From Cristatella mucedo (taxonomy: Eukaryota; Bryozoa; Phylactolaemata; Cristatellidae), in the NCBI GenBank assembly GCA_009760855.2, contig WPIO01000014.1, positions 771,001-835,000 of the forward strand: 64,000 bases of DNA, read 5' to 3'. The notes under the pieces are model-generated. The model worked only from the letters and a program-made list of their open reading frames with translations. It had not been told where the DNA came from and ran no database searches. Shown in pieces: positions 1-12,424 of the stretch (position 1 is the stretch's first letter; each line of letters begins with the position of its first letter). The translations under genes and the position numbers were made by a program.

Positions 1-740
1 GCTATATTCGTGTTCAGCGCACCTAGATACCGCAGATTAGGACCCTCATAAGTTAGTAACAATTTAAATTTTGACCGGTGGTATGAGCAAGGCATACACT
101 TTATCGACGAAAAATGCTGCGGTGAAAGCCGCGAAAGCTTTGCTTCATCCTATACGAGCTTGTCTTTCATTTATTAGCCGTTTCGTACAAGTAATTTTGC
201 CACCGAAAGAGCATGCATAGCCTGACGTTTGGCATAAGCATTATCTGTGCGGGTGATTGCATAATTTTTAATCACTTTTACGGCCGGATAATTAAATCTG
301 GTGTCTGACAGTTTTACTGTGCTTTTTGAATTCTCGAGGACCTCAAAGAAAGCTTTGTGATATAAATGTCACTGGCAAGGTAACGAGACTGTTGAAGAAT
401 AACAAGCCAGATTTAGGCCGCTGACTGCACTATCGTGTGCATGGATTTTATTGCTGCTAGCAGACCACATTTTTTTTGGTTAATATGCTTACCATCTGGA
501 TACCCGGGGTATCATTAAGTGCGCCTTGCTTTCTGTTGAGGAGTAGTCAGTGAGCCTCGGTTTAGCTCAATGCTATGTTTGGAAGTCACAAGAAGGATTT
601 AGTCAAAGCGAGCCCTAATGGGAGCCACGGGAGCACTCCATTGTTCTCCGCGCCGTGCTACATGTCATGAGCCGCTTGAAAACAAAATTATCAGAACTGC
701 TCCCATTTCTTGCCGAACTAGTGACTGCTCAATAAGTAAA
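1..740. other. no gene seen
   Basis: AT-rich sequence with short open frames only. I recognise no coding region or repeat before the TA microsatellite. Confidence 0.5.
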
Positions 741-747
741 TATACTT

Positions 748-754
748 ATGTATG

Positions 755-787
<33 letters not shown>

Positions 788-841
788 GTATATATATATC
801 AGACCAATGATATATATAAATATATATATATATATCATTCG

Positions 842-895
<54 letters not shown>
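748..895. repeat. (TA)n microsatellite, interrupted
   Basis: Nearly pure TA, broken at 800-850 by short unique pieces: TCAGACCAAT appears twice in + and ATTCGTCTGA once as a partial reverse copy. Open frames over it (YIYI...) are spurious. Confidence 0.95.
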
Positions 896-899
<4 letters not shown>

Positions 900-904
900 C
901 CAAT

Positions 905-1060
905 CGAGAATAATCGCGAAAGCTACAGGCAAACGTGGACGAGGTTTTACCTTGAGCTCATTCGATCGTGTTTCCTTTGCAGCAAATGTAAAGCACCTAG
1001 AAAGAGTTTGAGTTTTCTGAGGGCGCTGTATCAAGTGTATTATTATAATATAGCTCAATA
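905..1060 (+). mobile_element. L2 3' tail fragment
   Basis: TTTGCAGCAAATGTAAAGCA, then CCTAGAAAGAGTTTGAG and GGGCGCTGTATCAAGTGTAT with an ATT-type end, is the local L2 3' terminus. Confidence 0.7.
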
Positions 1061-1232
1061 AAAAGATCAATGGATGCTGCCGAATAGCTTTCCTAGAAAT
1101 GCAGCAAAATAGTGAACCCAGACGATCTTACTCTTTAAGCAAAGCAAAAGTAAATAGCGAGACTGAAGTAAACGGGCATGAAGTGTTTTGTGAAGCTATA
1201 GGAAAGATTGCGTAGCATTGCAGATGTTGTCG

Positions 1233-1315
1233 TAGCTAGTGGGTTTGGTTTGGCCCTTGGGTAATGTGCTCGCCTATAACAGCCAGGTTCGTGGGCCCGA
1301 ATCATGTGAATGCAG
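1233..1315 (+). other. possible tRNA-like SINE head
   Basis: GTGCTCGCCTATAACAG and a B-box-like GGTTCGTGGGCCCGAATC resemble a SINE head, without a recognisable tail. Confidence 0.25.
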
Positions 1316-1439
1316 TCGTGTTGGCAGAGTCTGATCGAACCGAGACTGGCGAACCTACTGTACAACCTTGTTTGGCTCATTCTGACACAGCCAGTGTCAA
1401 CCTCCTAAGCAGAACGTGCCATTGAAATAAATTCAAACT

Positions 1440-2800
1440 TATCAACATTCACTCAAATGATGAGGGGTGGTGGCTACCTCAACTACACCATGTTGATGTA
1501 CCCGTCATTCGAGAAGCCTCTAAAGTCTGGGATACGCAAGGGCTCGATGCTTGATCCCCTCCTTTCCAGGATGTATACGCTCCCTCTTGCTGAAGTAATC
1601 TCTAGGCAAATCTAGGCTTTCATTTCTACGCAGACGATGCATAGCTGCACCTGGTCTTATTGCCGAGCTGGTTTGGTCTAGCGGTTAAGGTGCTCGCCCC
1701 CCCCCCCCCGACCAAGGTCTGACTTTGAGGTCGTGGGCTCGAGCCCCGAGGCATATGCGAAGCGCCTGAATAGAGATCAAGTTCTCTTAGGGCGCTATAT
1801 AAATGAATTATATATTATATATTTATATATATATAATCCCTCCCAACGTGCCGGAACGCCAAACACTCTCAACTCCCTCGAAGCATGTATCGTGGACATC
1901 CACGCTTGGACTGCAATAAAAATTTTTAAAATTAAATGACGGGGAAAAAAATAAGTTTACATTTTTGATAGACAAACCAAGTGTTACATGGAAACTGGAA
2001 AATCTTTCTCTTAAAATGGGCTTGGTTAGCCTATCTCTGATCACCTCAGCGAGATATCTGGGTTTTCCAATTCAAAGTGACCTGTCACTTGACGACCATA
2101 TCAGCTCCGAAGTCGACACTCCTAAAATTCATTATTACTTACACGGGGACCACATACAAACTGGTCTATACGTTAGTTACATTCCTTCTTGACTTCTGTA
2201 ACTCACTAATTGCTAATATTCAGACGTACGCATTCAGGCATTCAGTGGATTTGGTGAGCAACTCTATAGGCCGGCTTTGTCTATCGTAAACGCCGAAGGA
2301 TCCGCATTGTTCCACCTCTCACCAGCCACCAATGACTCCCATTAAGCGGTGCACCGACTTACAGGTTTTGTCACTCACTCATTCTGTAGGTCCCTTCATT
2401 CTCTTGCTCCAACCCGCCTATCCGAAATTGCTTCATAATCGGGCTGGGCATTGTACCACCCTCTCGCCTGACTCAAGTCGTTTAGCTGAGCTACTAAGCA
2501 ACTTCAAATCCTTAAGAAACCGTACTTTAAGATCGTATACTCCCAAAGCCTAAAAATTACTCCCGACTGATTTCCCAACGTCCCCTGACTTGAAGAAATT
2601 TAAACAGAACCTCAAACGCACACGTTCATCAAAATATTTGCTAGGTCTCCGTGAATTTCCTTTGTGTGCTTACACGGGCTAACACTGTGCGTATTATTAC
2701 TAACCGTACTGATAAGGTTCCTTAACAACATATGTAAATTGCTAGAGAGTGATTTAGTTCTCTGAGGGTGCAATACAAATGTACGATTGCTATCATTATG
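1440..2800 (+). mobile_element. L2-like LINE fragment split by a SINE
   Basis: At 1520-1660 the RT motifs KSGIRKGSMLDPLL and FHFYADDA can be read. After the SINE at 1662-1838 the same protein resumes (LEACIVDIHAWTAIKIFKIK) and runs through a decayed C-terminal block. It ends with the family tail near 2735-2790 (GAGTGATTTAGTTCTCTGAG). It has many stops. Confidence 0.75.
1662..1838 (+). mobile_element. SINE-A copy 1 (tRNA-derived, L2-like tail)
   Basis: The head GCCGAGCTGGTTTGGTCTAG, then CGGTTAAGGTGCTCGCC, resembles a tRNA A-box region. GTCGTGGGCTCGAGCCCC is a B-box. The tail GAAGCGCCTGAATAGAGAT, then TTCTCTTAGGGCGCTATA, resembles the 3' end of the local L2 family. A run of 14 C at about 1697-1710 interrupts the head. 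It is not a tRNA gene: there is no acceptor or anticodon arm folding. Confidence 0.75.
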
Positions 2801-4148
2801 TCAAGAACGTTGAAAAAATGATGTGATGGTGGCAAATGATGAGATCCTTGCAAGTAGTCAATCTAAGCGAAGCTTTTGCTCACGTGTCGAATACAATAAC
2901 TAAAACTTCCACGGTGGTTATCATCGTCAGCAGATATTGCCGCACTCCCAAAATTCCCGGCTCCGGACTGCATGCATTTACATTTAGGATGCATCTTTGA
3001 AATTCACGCCATTCTGCTCGCGCGTTGTCAAGCAAATTGAATCTAGAATTATGTTTCAGCCTGCAAGAGGATCGAATGTATGTTGAGGCTGGCCATTCAT
3101 CAGAAGTCTGCTGTATGAGATTCAAATTGCAACAGCGAATGGCTAACGAAGTTCAAGGCTCTCCAAATTTTGTCTCGACAAAAGACTGCAAAAGTTCTGC
3201 CTCGATTACTAGCCCTCTCCAGCCGCAACAGATCATACTTTTTGAATTGAAAAGTCACTTGAGAACGTAGTAAAAATGCCAAGAATGTTTGTTAACATAC
3301 GCTAACCGTAGTAAAGTGTAACATGCAGTCTTTATGCCAATTACTAAGAGCCGAAAAGCACGAAGTTGAGGTGATCTCAAGTGGGATGGTGTTTTATGCT
3401 TCTTGGACAGTCTTAGACCATCCTGAAAGACGCATTCCGCCGACACTCCTATTCTCGGATGTCCCTGCCGCTTAACTACGGAAACGCCTGAGGGGAGTGA
3501 GGTCAAAGATCAATACTCGGGCACCGCACAACAAGTATGCTCCAAATCTGGCTGTGGCGTATGATCTGTTTTTTATTGACAAGGAATTCCAGCGGTTTTG
3601 GTCCAACGATGACTCGTTGGGTTTTACTGGCAGGATCCGATTGATTGAGTTGTATAGTATAGATGGCATAGATGAGCTCGAGCCCAATTGCATGCTGGCG
3701 ACATGCCAGCTATCAGATTGGCGCCTCGGGGTCGCAGCCGGTGCAGTCGTACCCAAGCGCTCAAAAGCTTTTATGCCCTGGCCGCGGCTCCAGCAAATGA
3801 TCACGCGACAGCAACAATAGCTAAATGGCCGCATTACTTCTCTCCATAGCTACCGTGGGCTCGCAATCTCGAGCCAGGGTCAATAACTGTAACAGACTGC
3901 TGTAAATGTGTCCCAATCCCAGAAGTAAATCCGTCACTTACGCTCCAGCCAGCAGGTGACTGAATTCCACGAGTTACATGACACGCTGCCAACTGATTCC
4001 ATGCGGTCGCATTTGGGCACTTCTGCGATTGCATTTAAGGAGTGGAACCAGTCTTATCACGATCGCATCCTGCCAGTAATAGCACCGTTGCCCCGGTTGA
4101 GTACAGAATAAAGAGCAACAACTAACTCAAGCAGCCACAAGTTTAAAA
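2800..4148. other. no recognisable gene
   Basis: Opposed open frames of 107 (+) and 120 (-) codons overlap at 3472-3834. Neither resembles a family I know, and overlap on both strands argues against coding. Confidence 0.4.
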
Positions 4149-4207
4149 ACAAAGTATGACTCATTCAACAGCTTCATTTATAGAGCAACTGAAAAAGTCT
4201 TGAGGGC
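4149..4207 (-). mobile_element. SINE-B tail fragment
   Basis: The reverse complement reads CTCAAGACTTTTTCAGTTGC, then TCTATAAATGAAGCTGTTGA and ATGAG, similar to the SINE-B tail only. Confidence 0.4.
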
Positions 4208-4503
4208 AATCTCTCTTTAGAGAGTGCAAAAATAAATACCCGAGCTCAAGACCTGTGTCGTAAGGGGGTGTACACTTAACCCCCAGGGGACAAAGTTCCT
4301 GCTAGCCACTCGTCGGTGGAGGAGAGGTCGGAAAAGACTATCAATCAAAGAAGTGCCTGCCAACGACCTGGTCCGATGAATCGTCGGTGCCGTCGCAGCC
4401 AATGCCGAGTTCTGTCTTCTACGGCAGCCGCACGTTGCCGCACCTTGTCTCAGGCATTGGAACCAAGCCCATCTCTGCCGCCGCCTTAGTTTTGCTAGTC
4501 TCC

Positions 4504-4682
4504 AGAAGATCACCCCAGCTTGCGTATAGACATGCCTGGCGGTCAATTACGTCATTCACATTCTAACGACTCACTTCTGCCGCTACTGCGTTAGAAGATC
4601 GCCCCAGCTTGCCTATAGACACGCTTTGTGGTTGGTTACGTAATCCACATTCGGGCGACCTACCTTTGCTGATACTGCATTA
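4504..4682. repeat. 89-bp tandem duplication
   Basis: AGAAGATC.CCCCAGCTTGC begins at 4504 and again at 4593. The two copies match along their length with moderate divergence (TTACGT, CCACATTC and CTACTGCG landmarks). Confidence 0.75.
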
Positions 4683-5039
4683 CTCTCTCACTCTCTTCGC
4701 TTTCTGGAGCCTTCACGGCACTCTCCAGCGCCACATTCTGATTACTATCGGACTGACTATGTACGACCCACGTCTGTAAGCTATTTTCAAGTCCGAGTTT
4801 GTATTAACGTTTATACAGACTTCGTGTGTGAAGTGTCTTGTGCGTGAAACAACTACTCTATGACGAAGCTCGTGCAAGAGCACAGTAGTGCGGTGGCAAT
4901 GCAGCCGCCTATTGCTTGCGAAAGAGAGGCAGCGGCAGACCCTGAAAGGCAGCCGGTAAACAGAAGCTGCAGTATGAAGCTCAGCTAGAGTTCAATCTTA
5001 GGACGCTCACTAGAAGGCCTGAATCAAGTCCTTGAAAAA

Positions 5040-5070
5040 GAGAGAGAACGAGAGAGAGAAAGAGAGAGAG

Positions 5071-5151
<81 letters not shown>
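5040..5151. repeat. (GA)n microsatellite
   Basis: About 110 nt of GA with a few AACG interruptions at the start. Confidence 0.97.
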
Positions 5152-5153
<2 letters not shown>

Positions 5154-5434
5154 AGCCAGCTAGTTTTGGCGGTACCGCGCTTTGTTGTGCACTTAGGCCT
5201 CGTGAGCGACTTACTGCTCCCGCTGAACGGAACTGATCGTGTAGTTAATTAGATGAGAAGCTGACCGGTCGACCGGCTTTTGCTCGATTTATACGAGGAA
5301 AAACTACTCCGAGGCCCCCCGAAGGAAAAATGCTGCGTAACATTGCCCGTTTCATGGATGGCTAGCCCTGTGGCCGACGGAGCATTACGCCGCTGCTCTA
5401 GCGCGCAAACGGCGGCCCAAACTTGCCCCCGGCT

Positions 5435-5592
5435 CATAGCCCCGGAGGTAAAGTTTTCGCTCATCCATGACCAAGGTCATGGATTCGAGTCGTGCAGTGG
5501 GCGATAAGGATTGCCCACTGCACGCCTTGGCAATAGCCGTCAAGGATCTTCCGCCGCTATACAAATGAGACTGTTAAATCAGCTAAGTTATC
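5435..5592 (+). mobile_element. SINE-B copy 1
   Basis: A tRNA-like head (CGGCTCATAG...) and B-box-like GGTCATGGATTCGAGTCGTG are followed by a body containing a perfect hairpin. The tail is AAGGATCTTCCGCCGCTATA, then CAAATGAGACTGTTAAATC. The tail CTATACAAATGAGRCTGTTA is shared with the copies at 29.7 kb (+) and, reversed, 7.1, 21.6 and 39.7 kb. Confidence 0.65.
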
Positions 5593-7096
5593 GTGCAATA
5601 TTATATTCGTGTGAGAAATGCTGGGTCACTCTGGGGGGAGGGAACGATCAATAGTCCGACGGCCCATTTCATCTGTTCAACTGCAGGCGACCGACGTTTT
5701 GTTCGCGGCAGCCAATGAAATCGCAGAATGAGCCGTCGTCCCAGTTCTTAACCTCGCAGCTGGGGCACCGGTGTGAAACCGGTTCTGAGCTAACGCAGTT
5801 ATAAAACAGAAGACTCGCCGCAACCCTCCTTACGTGCAGCAGACGACGAAACGGGCTCGGCTTGACGTACGTGGCGCTTCGCACGGAACGCCAGCCAGCA
5901 GCCGAGGTGAGGAACAGCCGAGCATTTAAGCTCAGCTCGGTCGCTGCGAAGGAGCGGTTCGCCGCCGCCCCCGAGCCGCCGCCGAGTACTACTGAGTACT
6001 AAGTACTACGACTCGCCGCTAGTGAGCCGCGCGGCGGCTCGCCCCTCGGCCCGCAGTGGGCGGCACGACGAGCGGCCCGTTTCAGCCTCCGGCTTCTGCG
6101 ATAGACCGATCCCGATTAGGCGGGCGAGTAGGGGGGACGACGAAGTTAGTTAGGCGTACGCTACCGCGCGCGAGCTGACTACACTGCCGCTGCGCCGCCC
6201 CGCGTACGCGATGCGTTCGATCGAGCCGCCAACCGTACCGCCGTGGGTGGGCTGAACCGCGGCGCGCAGGTGAGGCAGCAAACTAGCTGCTGCGGCGCGC
6301 AAACCGGCTACTCTAACGACCGCGGAGGCTCGCCGCGAGCGGGTATGACTTACATCGAGTGGCCAGGACCTGTAGTGCTCGGCTCATCCCGACTCACCGT
6401 ATTTGCTGCGTCCGCTGGACGGAGTTTACTTTCGGCGGATACGTCGGGCAGCCAGTTCCTTGCCCGTAGAGTGGCTAACGGGAGCTCGGCGACGATTCGC
6501 CTGCAGCATCCAGTACAGCCGAGTAGCTCGTCCTTCCGAAACGTTTCTCCGCGTATCGAATACGAAATCTCCGCCCTTCGTCTGATGTACGACCACCATT
6601 CGCTGCGCGACCGCGAAGCTGCCGTTGGTTTCGTAACTAATGTGGGCAGCATGTTTAGCTATAGCTCTCTGGACCGACACGACGACTACTCTCCTACTGC
6701 CGACTGTGGCACATCCTTTTCAGCGGTCCTGAATCCTGACTCTGCTACGCTTCCCACTTTCTCTCTGTTGCGTAAGACGAAGTCTGTTGGCTACCGAATG
6801 CGTACCGAAAGCCGCTCAGGCTGTGAGTGCGCTATACAAAACTCTCCTGCGTAACACCCACGTGGTCTTTATGACTTTGCGGAGTTACAGATGGAGATAC
6901 ATTACATCGCGCGCATGCGCGGTGCGACTGAGTCGTATGCTCTGCCTGAGAACGTGCGCTATTGAAAATGGCTGAACAGCCTGCGGTTTAGACAGCGTGC
7001 CTGGGCGGCGTTCGCCCATCCCTGAGCTAATGCCCTAGCCGAAGTATGCGAGGTAAGCTCGGCAAGGTGTGCGCTCAGCGAATAATGAAAACAAAT

Positions 7097-7250
7097 ATTA
7101 GCTGATTCAAGAGCGTCATTTATACAGCGGCAGAAGAGCCGTAACGGCTATCGCCAGCGCTTGCAGTTGTCAATAAAAGATCGACCGCGGCAGGATTCGA
7201 ACCCGCAATCTCGGTCATTTTTAAGAGCGAGCACCATGGAAACAGTCGAT
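7097..7250 (-). mobile_element. SINE-B copy 2 (reverse)
   Basis: In reverse complement: B-box GCGGGTTCGAATCCTGCCGC, body, AGCGCTGGCGATAGCCGTTA, then CGGCTCTTCTGCCGCTGTAT and AAATGACGCTCTTGAATCAG. The order matches the 5.4-kb copy. Confidence 0.65.
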
Positions 7251-7529
7251 CGGTGACAACTAATTCACGTGAGAACCCAAATAGACGTCGCTACTGGGAG
7301 CGGTGGCCGGATCGCGGAGGGAGGAGCAGCCTGAATGAGCGATGTGCTCGCTCCCGCCCTCATACCCTCGCCGGTCCGGCGATCGTCGAGGATTAGGTGC
7401 TCGCTCACCAGCAGCCCACGTGGGGCTAATCCTATAACGGCTATTTAACAGGATCCGCTTGGAACCTCGTCGTTGTCATCGCCGAGAGAGAGAGAGAGTG
7501 GAGAGAGAGACAGAGTGTGTGTGTGTGCG

Positions 7530-7700
7530 TGCGTGACCGATTTATTGCCGTATTAATAAGGATATGGGCCGGCGGCGTTTGTGGTCATATTATTAACGCT
7601 GTGGCCAGTTTATGGCCAAGCCGTGTCTATGGCCCAGCGGAGTTTATGGCGCTGCCCCTGGTTTGCGTGTCGTGCCAGTTTATGGGAAATGGTTTATGAG
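7530..7700 (+). repeat. TTTATGG-rich dispersed repeat, copy 1
   Basis: It contains GCTGTGGCCAGTTTATGGCC, then TATGGCCCAGCGGAGTTTAT and CCCTGGTTTGCGTG. The same order of motifs is found reversed at 21885-22075. It is not a family I know. Confidence 0.6.
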
Positions 7701-7868
7701 GGCGAGTCGCAGCCTACAGAGAGACAGCAGTTCGAACGCCGGCCGGGGGGGGGGCAAGACGGCTGGGTTCGGGAGCGCTGCGGGCGCCTGCCGGAATATA
7801 CGTCTTTGTGAGGCCGCTTCGGTGTTTTGCATGTCATCGCGTACTCGCAGTTGGGAGATCATTAAGCT

Positions 7869-8018
<150 letters not shown>

Positions 8019-8879
8019 ATTACAGAGGGGGCATATTGAGACGTTTCGCCCACGGCTCAGACGCCCGGGGACGAACGCAAGCGCTCCACTATAGTGTACG
8101 TCGGCAGCTTCATGCCGCGGGGCCGCCGCCGCGCGACGATCCGGGAACTTGAAAGACTTCGCAGCCTCTAGAGATAAACAACTAAGTGCAACTAACTGTG
8201 CAGTGTGCTAGCCGCTCGGTCCTGACGTCTAGGTAGGCTTGGCGCTACGTAGGGATCCGATGAGGGACTGGACGCATCGACGCCACTGCAGGCCTCCGCG
8301 ACTACGCCGCAGACCCAGCGTGTCTCTGGCGTCGCGACGCGCATTTGGCTTGGACAGGTAGCTCAGGCGCACGCTCGCGACCGCAACGTAACGAGCTACT
8401 GAAACGAGTCCCCAACGAAGAAGCTGTTGCCGCGAGGCTCCGTTGAAGTCCGCTTTCGTTTCGGTTATTCCTCAGCAGCCGCCGCGCGCGCGAAAGTTAA
8501 GGAAAGCAGCAAGGTCGCCGACGCCCCAGAAGGGGGCACGACGCGCAATAGGCAAGGGTCGCGAGCGCTACAGCTCCGCCAGGGATGGTGAGCTCCGCCA
8601 GGGGGCGTGAGGTTTGCTCAGCAGACGTTCACTAGCCCCCACCCCCAGCCCACACCCACCCAGCGGATTCGAGCGGACAGTGTGTGTCCTCAGCCGTACT
8701 CGGTGCCGGAAGTCGCTACGCGTATTTCTAAGGAGCTGCTGCGGTTCGAAATTTTGCAACGAAGCGCCGCTGAAACTAAGACGGAGCTTCTGAGGAGGAG
8801 CTGTGCGAGACGAGAGTCGAGCTCGCCTACGCCTGCCTCGGGCCTCGGGCGACGCACAGCCGCCGGCTAGCCGACTAGC

Positions 8880-11240
8880 TTCTTGTTCTGACCGCCTGGC
8901 AGAGCGTATTTGTACTCATAATTATTGTACTGTTTTACATATACCAAACACCATTGTAGCATAATTTTAAAGTGGAGGTCGCCTCGGTAGCCCCTTCCGA
9001 AATACATCGAAGTCTGTATTCCGATGCTGACTAGGGCTGACGCTGTCCAACTGCGACTGGGTAGGGGCTCCGGCAGCCTCAATATCGAATTGCCTGCTTC
9101 TTCATCCGAAGAAGATCCTCATCAGATCTGAAGGCAGATCGTCAGATTCGAGAACTATCGTAGCATGAAAGATGTCGCGAAGAGGGAGCTGGGTAGTCCG
9201 CCGACATCGACCAGAGGGCACTACGCCGATGACATATCAGTCTGGCCCTTGAATTAGCCTACTGCGCACTGTCTCGTAGCGATCGTTCCAATCCACTCCG
9301 GTATTGGCTTGTGGCGACCACCGTTACGAGCGATCTGGCCAGCAGCCGAAGGCAGGCGCTTCGGTAATAAGCGCTTCGGTCACACCCAGGATAGACTTCG
9401 TTGACAGACCAGAGCAAGTTACTGGATGGACAAAAGCAATTGTGCTTCAGGATACGGTTTTCCTGGCTCAATGCACACTGGCTGTGCCAAGATGAATGAG
9501 ATCTTCCAATGCCGAATACCACCTGTACAAGGTGCTCATGAACTCAAGTCGCTCAACCAGATTCAGGTCGTGAGTCTTGCGACGCCATAGAATAATGTTT
9601 TGCATATGATTTAAAATGGATAACTAATCAAGCTATCGAGCTTGGAGCTTTTTTGCTTGGCTTTTTATAGGAGAAGAGCCGATAAGCTTGGGTCAGGTTA
9701 AAAAAAAAAGAGTTAAGTCGGCAGATTGACATCTCTGCGAGGTAATGCTGGATCTTAAACTCATCATGTTGGTGCACTGAATTTTTGATCTGCTCCTGCT
9801 GCCACATCAGTCACAAACCGAGTCGAATGACACGGAATTAGGCCTCCACAGGAAAGGCAATCCCGACCTTTCTAGGTCCCTAGGGTCGTGCTTTCTTTAG
9901 CCACATCTTCTTCTCTTCTTCTGCTGTAGTGGATTTTCCATTTCTCTAAAACATGTCGGTGTCACATAAACGGGTGCCCTGTTATCTGAAAATCCCAGTG
10001 TTGCATAAAATGGCACAATGCTTGTCACTGGATATAAATGTGTTATTTTGTATTATCGCCAGTGCCGTGGCCAGCAGTATGCTGCCACAGCACAAATGCT
10101 GCTGAGCCAGCCGAAGCTTTGATTTCGGAATCTACCAGCCCTTTCGCGTGCCTCTTGAATGTCAGGTTCAGCAGAGTTTTGTTATAATCGGCATTCATCT
10201 TGGGCGTTTACCCATGGGGCGGGCTTAGCCCCGTCGGCCAAATGTGGAGATCGGCACAGGTTGTATAACTTACCAATTGTGCAGCCTGGTTCTTTACCTT
10301 GACCCTCATGGGAGGTCGATAACAGTGACGGCTCATTCTGCTGTGTCACTGGCTGCTGTGGTTCGACGGCTCCAAATGGGACCAGTTATTTGCAGTAGCC
10401 TCTGAAGCATTGGCCTTCTTACTTGGGTTGTTAGGGTCAGCCATTATGCCGGCAGCTGCAAGGCATTCCACGTCGGCCTGCACGGCGGGCATCCACGAGC
10501 TTTGCTGCATTTGCTGCTGGAGCTCATTTCTTGCAATTTTGTTGTCTGGGTGGCTCAATCAATCAGTTTATCTGTAGATGACTCAACTTGCAGCAGCTCG
10601 AGTCACGTGACTGGCAAGCTGTTCCTGCGTATACGACGAAGGTCTGCCGGTCACCTCAGCTTTGAGCTTGTGCAATCTCTCACAGTTGGCTCGATTCTGC
10701 ATCGATGGGTGGCCATGTCTGTCATAGGCCTCTCCAGGACCCCAGGCTCGAGAGCTCCTTACACCTGAACTTTTTTTTTCACAGGGCCTGCAGTGCCGAG
10801 TTCGGGTACTTGATACGCATTCTGAGTGTGCTGTCTTCATAAATCTACGAACAGCTAACCTAGGCATCTCTCCTACTCGACTAAGCTCGTGGACACGCTG
10901 GCACTTCAGCAAGCTAGAAAGCTGGGCACGTGTTTGTTTGCATCACATGTTGGCAAGCACCAAGCAAGGAGCAAAAGTTCTGAAGAAAATTTTAGAGCGG
11001 AAGCTTTGTAAAACTGAGACAGCTGACTTTAAAATTGCCAATGCACTATGCTAATATCTATGTACGGACAGCCTCGTGTCACTGGGGTTCCAATATATTT
11101 ACCAATTACGGCTTGGTTAATCATCGAACTCAGCCACGTGCTAAGCCTGTGTAGAGGCAAGCAAAGATGTCTGGTGAGGTCCGGATGTGTAGCCCGGCTC
11201 GGCTGCATCTAAAAGCTGCCGATAGCTCGAATGCCATGCC
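8880..11240. other. no recognisable gene
   Basis: Intergenic or 5' intron sequence. Two - strand frames (10583-10912, 109 codons; 10346-10558, 70 codons, Gln/Asn/Ala-rich) lie close together and could be a decayed coding piece, but I know no relative. Confidence 0.35.
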
Positions 11241-11249
11241 AAACAAAAC

Positions 11250-11287
11250 ATGGGAGATTAAGTTCTCTGAGGGCGCTTTATCAAGTG

Positions 11288-11323
<36 letters not shown>

Positions 11324-11324
11324 C
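11250..11324 (+). mobile_element. L2 3' tail fragment with ATT repeat
   Basis: GAGATTAAGTTCTCTGAGGG, then CGCTTTATCAAGTGCATT and (ATT)n, is the terminal part of the local L2. Confidence 0.7.
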
Positions 11325-11501
11325 CACATATGTAGCAAATGTATCTGCTGAATGCAAGCAGCTTCTTGATGCCGTGTCCATGCCATATCACAATAAAATA
11401 AAATAAATTGAGGCACTTTTAAAGTTACATATCTATGGGTAAAACCCTATAATATTATGCCTCCTGAGTCTCACTAGTTCAGGTTGTGGCACAATGCATG
11501 C

Positions 11502-12060
11502 TACAGTCGTCCGTCGTTAATTGCAGTTAATCAGTTCCAGACTCAACCGAAATAAGTGGATTTCCACGAAGTGGGATTCTTTAATTATAAATCGAATATT
11601 TTTGTAGTTAGAGCATAGAAAACCTGCTCACGACCCTCTAAATACTGTTTTTAACATTATGAGAGCTCTCTGGACATGAAACAACACCCCTTTAGTCCCC
11701 ATTACACTAGTATTACTCAATTTATTAGACAGAATATGAGAAAATAAGGCTTATTAGACGTGTAAATATCATATTTTTTATTGTTGTGCATTTAATTACA
11801 CTAGGATAAAAAGTCAGTGAACAGTAGGCTTTGATTGACCATGATTGGGATTCACCACTCCAGATGTTTTGGAAAAAAGTTCGTGCCCATTCACAAGGAG
11901 TGGTCCCTGGTTTTGATTGAAATATATGGGTGCATAATTTACTTAGAAACGAGCCCTGTATCATTTTCATTATCCCGATCGACTTTTTAATGACTATATT
12001 TGAAAAACCGCAATAGAGTGAAGCCCGAAGGTCGAAGCGAGAATCAGTTTGCTCGTTTAG
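11502..12060. mobile_element. decayed Tigger/pogo-like non-autonomous DNA element
   Basis: After a TA, CAGTCGTCCGTCGTTAATTG, then AACCGAAATAAGTGGATTTC and CACGAAGTGGGATT, resembles the end of pogo/Tigger-type elements. The far side has AAAACCGCAATAGAGTGAAG near 12007. From memory, elements of this kind keep such ends and an AT-rich middle; the second terminal repeat is not clear here. The - strand frame at 11725-12084 is not convincingly coding. Confidence 0.4.
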
Positions 12061-12424
12061 TATGAGTATGTGTAGCAGAGCCATTAGGCCAGTAATTGAT
12101 CTTTGACCAGGTCAGCAAATAGCCGGCAATCTAGAGCCATGCCAGCTTACCGTGCTGCCAGACAAGCTGCTGCATAATTCTATTGTGCTCTTGGGACACA
12201 GCAAGGCATGGATACAGATCATTAAATCTCATTACCTCCAGGTTTATCGGCCTGTTCGTAATGGCCTAGCAAGGCCTTTTTTCAGTGCTGCAATGAGCTC
12301 TATTTTGTAAGATCACTATGACTTTATTTTTTATGTTGCATTGTTGATTAGGATGCCTCACTTGGATGGCAGCAAACTTTCTCAAATCGAAAGACGATAC
12401 AACCAACTAACTATGGGAAAACCA

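Noticed and set aside
1662-1760. tRNA gene
   Set aside because: A- and B-box are present, but there is no cloverleaf and the sequence runs into a SINE tail.
6243-6854. 203-codon + strand frame
   Set aside because: Open by composition in a CpG-rich block, overlapped by - strand frames and starting at a likely splice donor; no relative recognised.
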